From RPQJ01 sp963726665 (GTDB lineage: Bacteria > Pseudomonadota > Gammaproteobacteria > Steroidobacterales > Steroidobacteraceae), in assembly GCA_963726665.1 (NCBI GenBank), contig CAVSDW010000019.1, positions 124,001-188,000 of the forward strand: a stretch of DNA of 64,000 nt. Reading direction: 5' to 3'. This document shows, one piece after another, positions 63,639 to 64,000 of the stretch; the stretch's first letter is position 1, and the number at the start of each line of letters is the position of its first letter. The position numbers and the translations under genes were made by a program. The notes beneath the pieces were generated by a model that was given only the letters and a program-made list of their open reading frames with translations, was not told where the DNA came from and searched no databases.

Positions 63639-64000
63639 ACACAACTTCCAGCGTTGCTTCCAAACGGCCTGAAGCGCGGCTTTGGGGAACTGTCATCGTG
63701 TCTGCGGCAGTTTGGCTGTTTCTGTACAACACCATTCAGGCGCTTTCCGAGTGGATTTCCTACGAAGCGTTGAGCCTCCCACGAGGCTCGCATGTAGGCG
63801 AAGCGGTGGCGTTCTTCTTCTATGACGTGCCAAAGATATTTCTACTTCTGGCCGGCATGATTTTCGTCATCACGGTGTTGCGGACCTTCTTCAGCGCAGA
63901 GCGCACCCGGCGACTGTTAAGCGGGAAGAAGGTCGGCATCGGCAACGTCCTGGCAGCGACGCTCGGAATCGTCACGCCGTTTTGCTCCTGCAGCGCCGTT
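63635..64000 (+). CDS. Permease of the DUF318/ArsP-like family, 5' part (continues beyond window)
   Basis: The 122 residues present have three hydrophobic segments (for example VIVSAAVWLFLYNTI and KIFLLLAGMIFVITVL) and end with LGIVTPFCSCSAV. The TPFCSC motif is characteristic of the UPF0718/DUF318 permeases, which include the organoarsenical exporter ArsP. The gene is coupled to a small upstream reading frame and lies downstream of arsR, so export of arsenic or another thiol-reactive metal is likely. The codon use is less GC-rich than that of the neighbouring genes, hinting at recent acquisition. Confidence 0.8.
   Translation, partial: MNTTSSVASKRPEARLWGTVIVSAAVWLFLYNTIQALSEWISYEALSLPRGSHVGEAVAFFFYDVPKIFLLLAGMIFVITVLRTFFSAERTRRLLSGKKVGIGNVLAATLGIVTPFCSCSAV

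Overview
The window looks like the replication-origin region of a high-GC gammaproteobacterial chromosome. Three gene runs follow the order known from pseudomonads and relatives: rpmH-rnpA-yidD-yidC-mnmE on the minus strand, dnaA-dnaN-recF-gyrB on the plus strand, and rsmG-parA...parB-atpIBEFHAGDC-glmU on the minus strand. Wax-ester-synthase-like, methylcitrate-cycle and CysNC genes would suit a Xanthomonadales/Nevskiales-like lineage, but I cannot fix the family from sequence alone.

Layout. 1-9.3 kb: glmU (3' end cut by the window edge), a small broken secreted-protein gene, and the complete nine-gene ATP synthase operon with a candidate promoter and a terminator-like leader hairpin. 9.6-14.6 kb: parB, a 2.6 kb insertion (decayed MaoC-like gene, TetR regulator, VapBC toxin-antitoxin pair), then parA and rsmG. 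14.6-35.8 kb: an accessory block lying between rsmG and mnmG, which are neighbours in the ancestral order. It holds the methylcitrate operon prpB-prpC-acnD-prpF, a MaoC-like gene coupled to a diheme cytochrome c gene, paiB-like, two tandem membrane TPR genes, acuI-cysD-cysNC, an MBL hydrolase, a c4-like cytochrome, a SIMPL protein, an NfeD-like protein and an OppA-like lipoprotein. 35.9-45.5 kb: mnmG, a small HEYYH protein, WS/DGAT, an S10 carboxypeptidase, mnmE, yidC, yidD, rnpA, rpmH. 45.5-52 kb: origin region, dnaA, dnaN, recF (with two parS-like sites) and gyrB. 52-59.2 kb: a LysR regulator divergent from a sulfatase, an acyltransferase, glyS-glyQ and a CoA-binding protein. 59.2-64 kb: a probable metal-handling locus (DUF2946-like protein, outer-membrane barrel, metal-binding protein fused to an ABC-3 permease) followed by an ArsR regulator and the start of a CSC-motif permease.

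How the genes fit together: ParA/ParB and the parS-like sites form the chromosome-partition system next to the origin. AcuI makes propionyl-CoA, which the Prp/AcnD enzymes consume. CysD and CysNC activate sulfate to PAPS. YidD and YidC serve membrane-protein insertion, and MnmE/MnmG modify tRNA wobble uridine.

Two features cut across the window. First, many genes are interrupted by single-base frame shifts, mostly one extra base in a short run. Conserved genes such as mnmG, acnD and prpC are hit while the origin genes and ATP synthase are clean. Second, a family of GGGGACA(G/T)TCCCC palindromes sits at gene ends; one copy is translated as a C-terminal extension of GlyQ. No tRNA, rRNA, insertion sequence or CRISPR array was seen.
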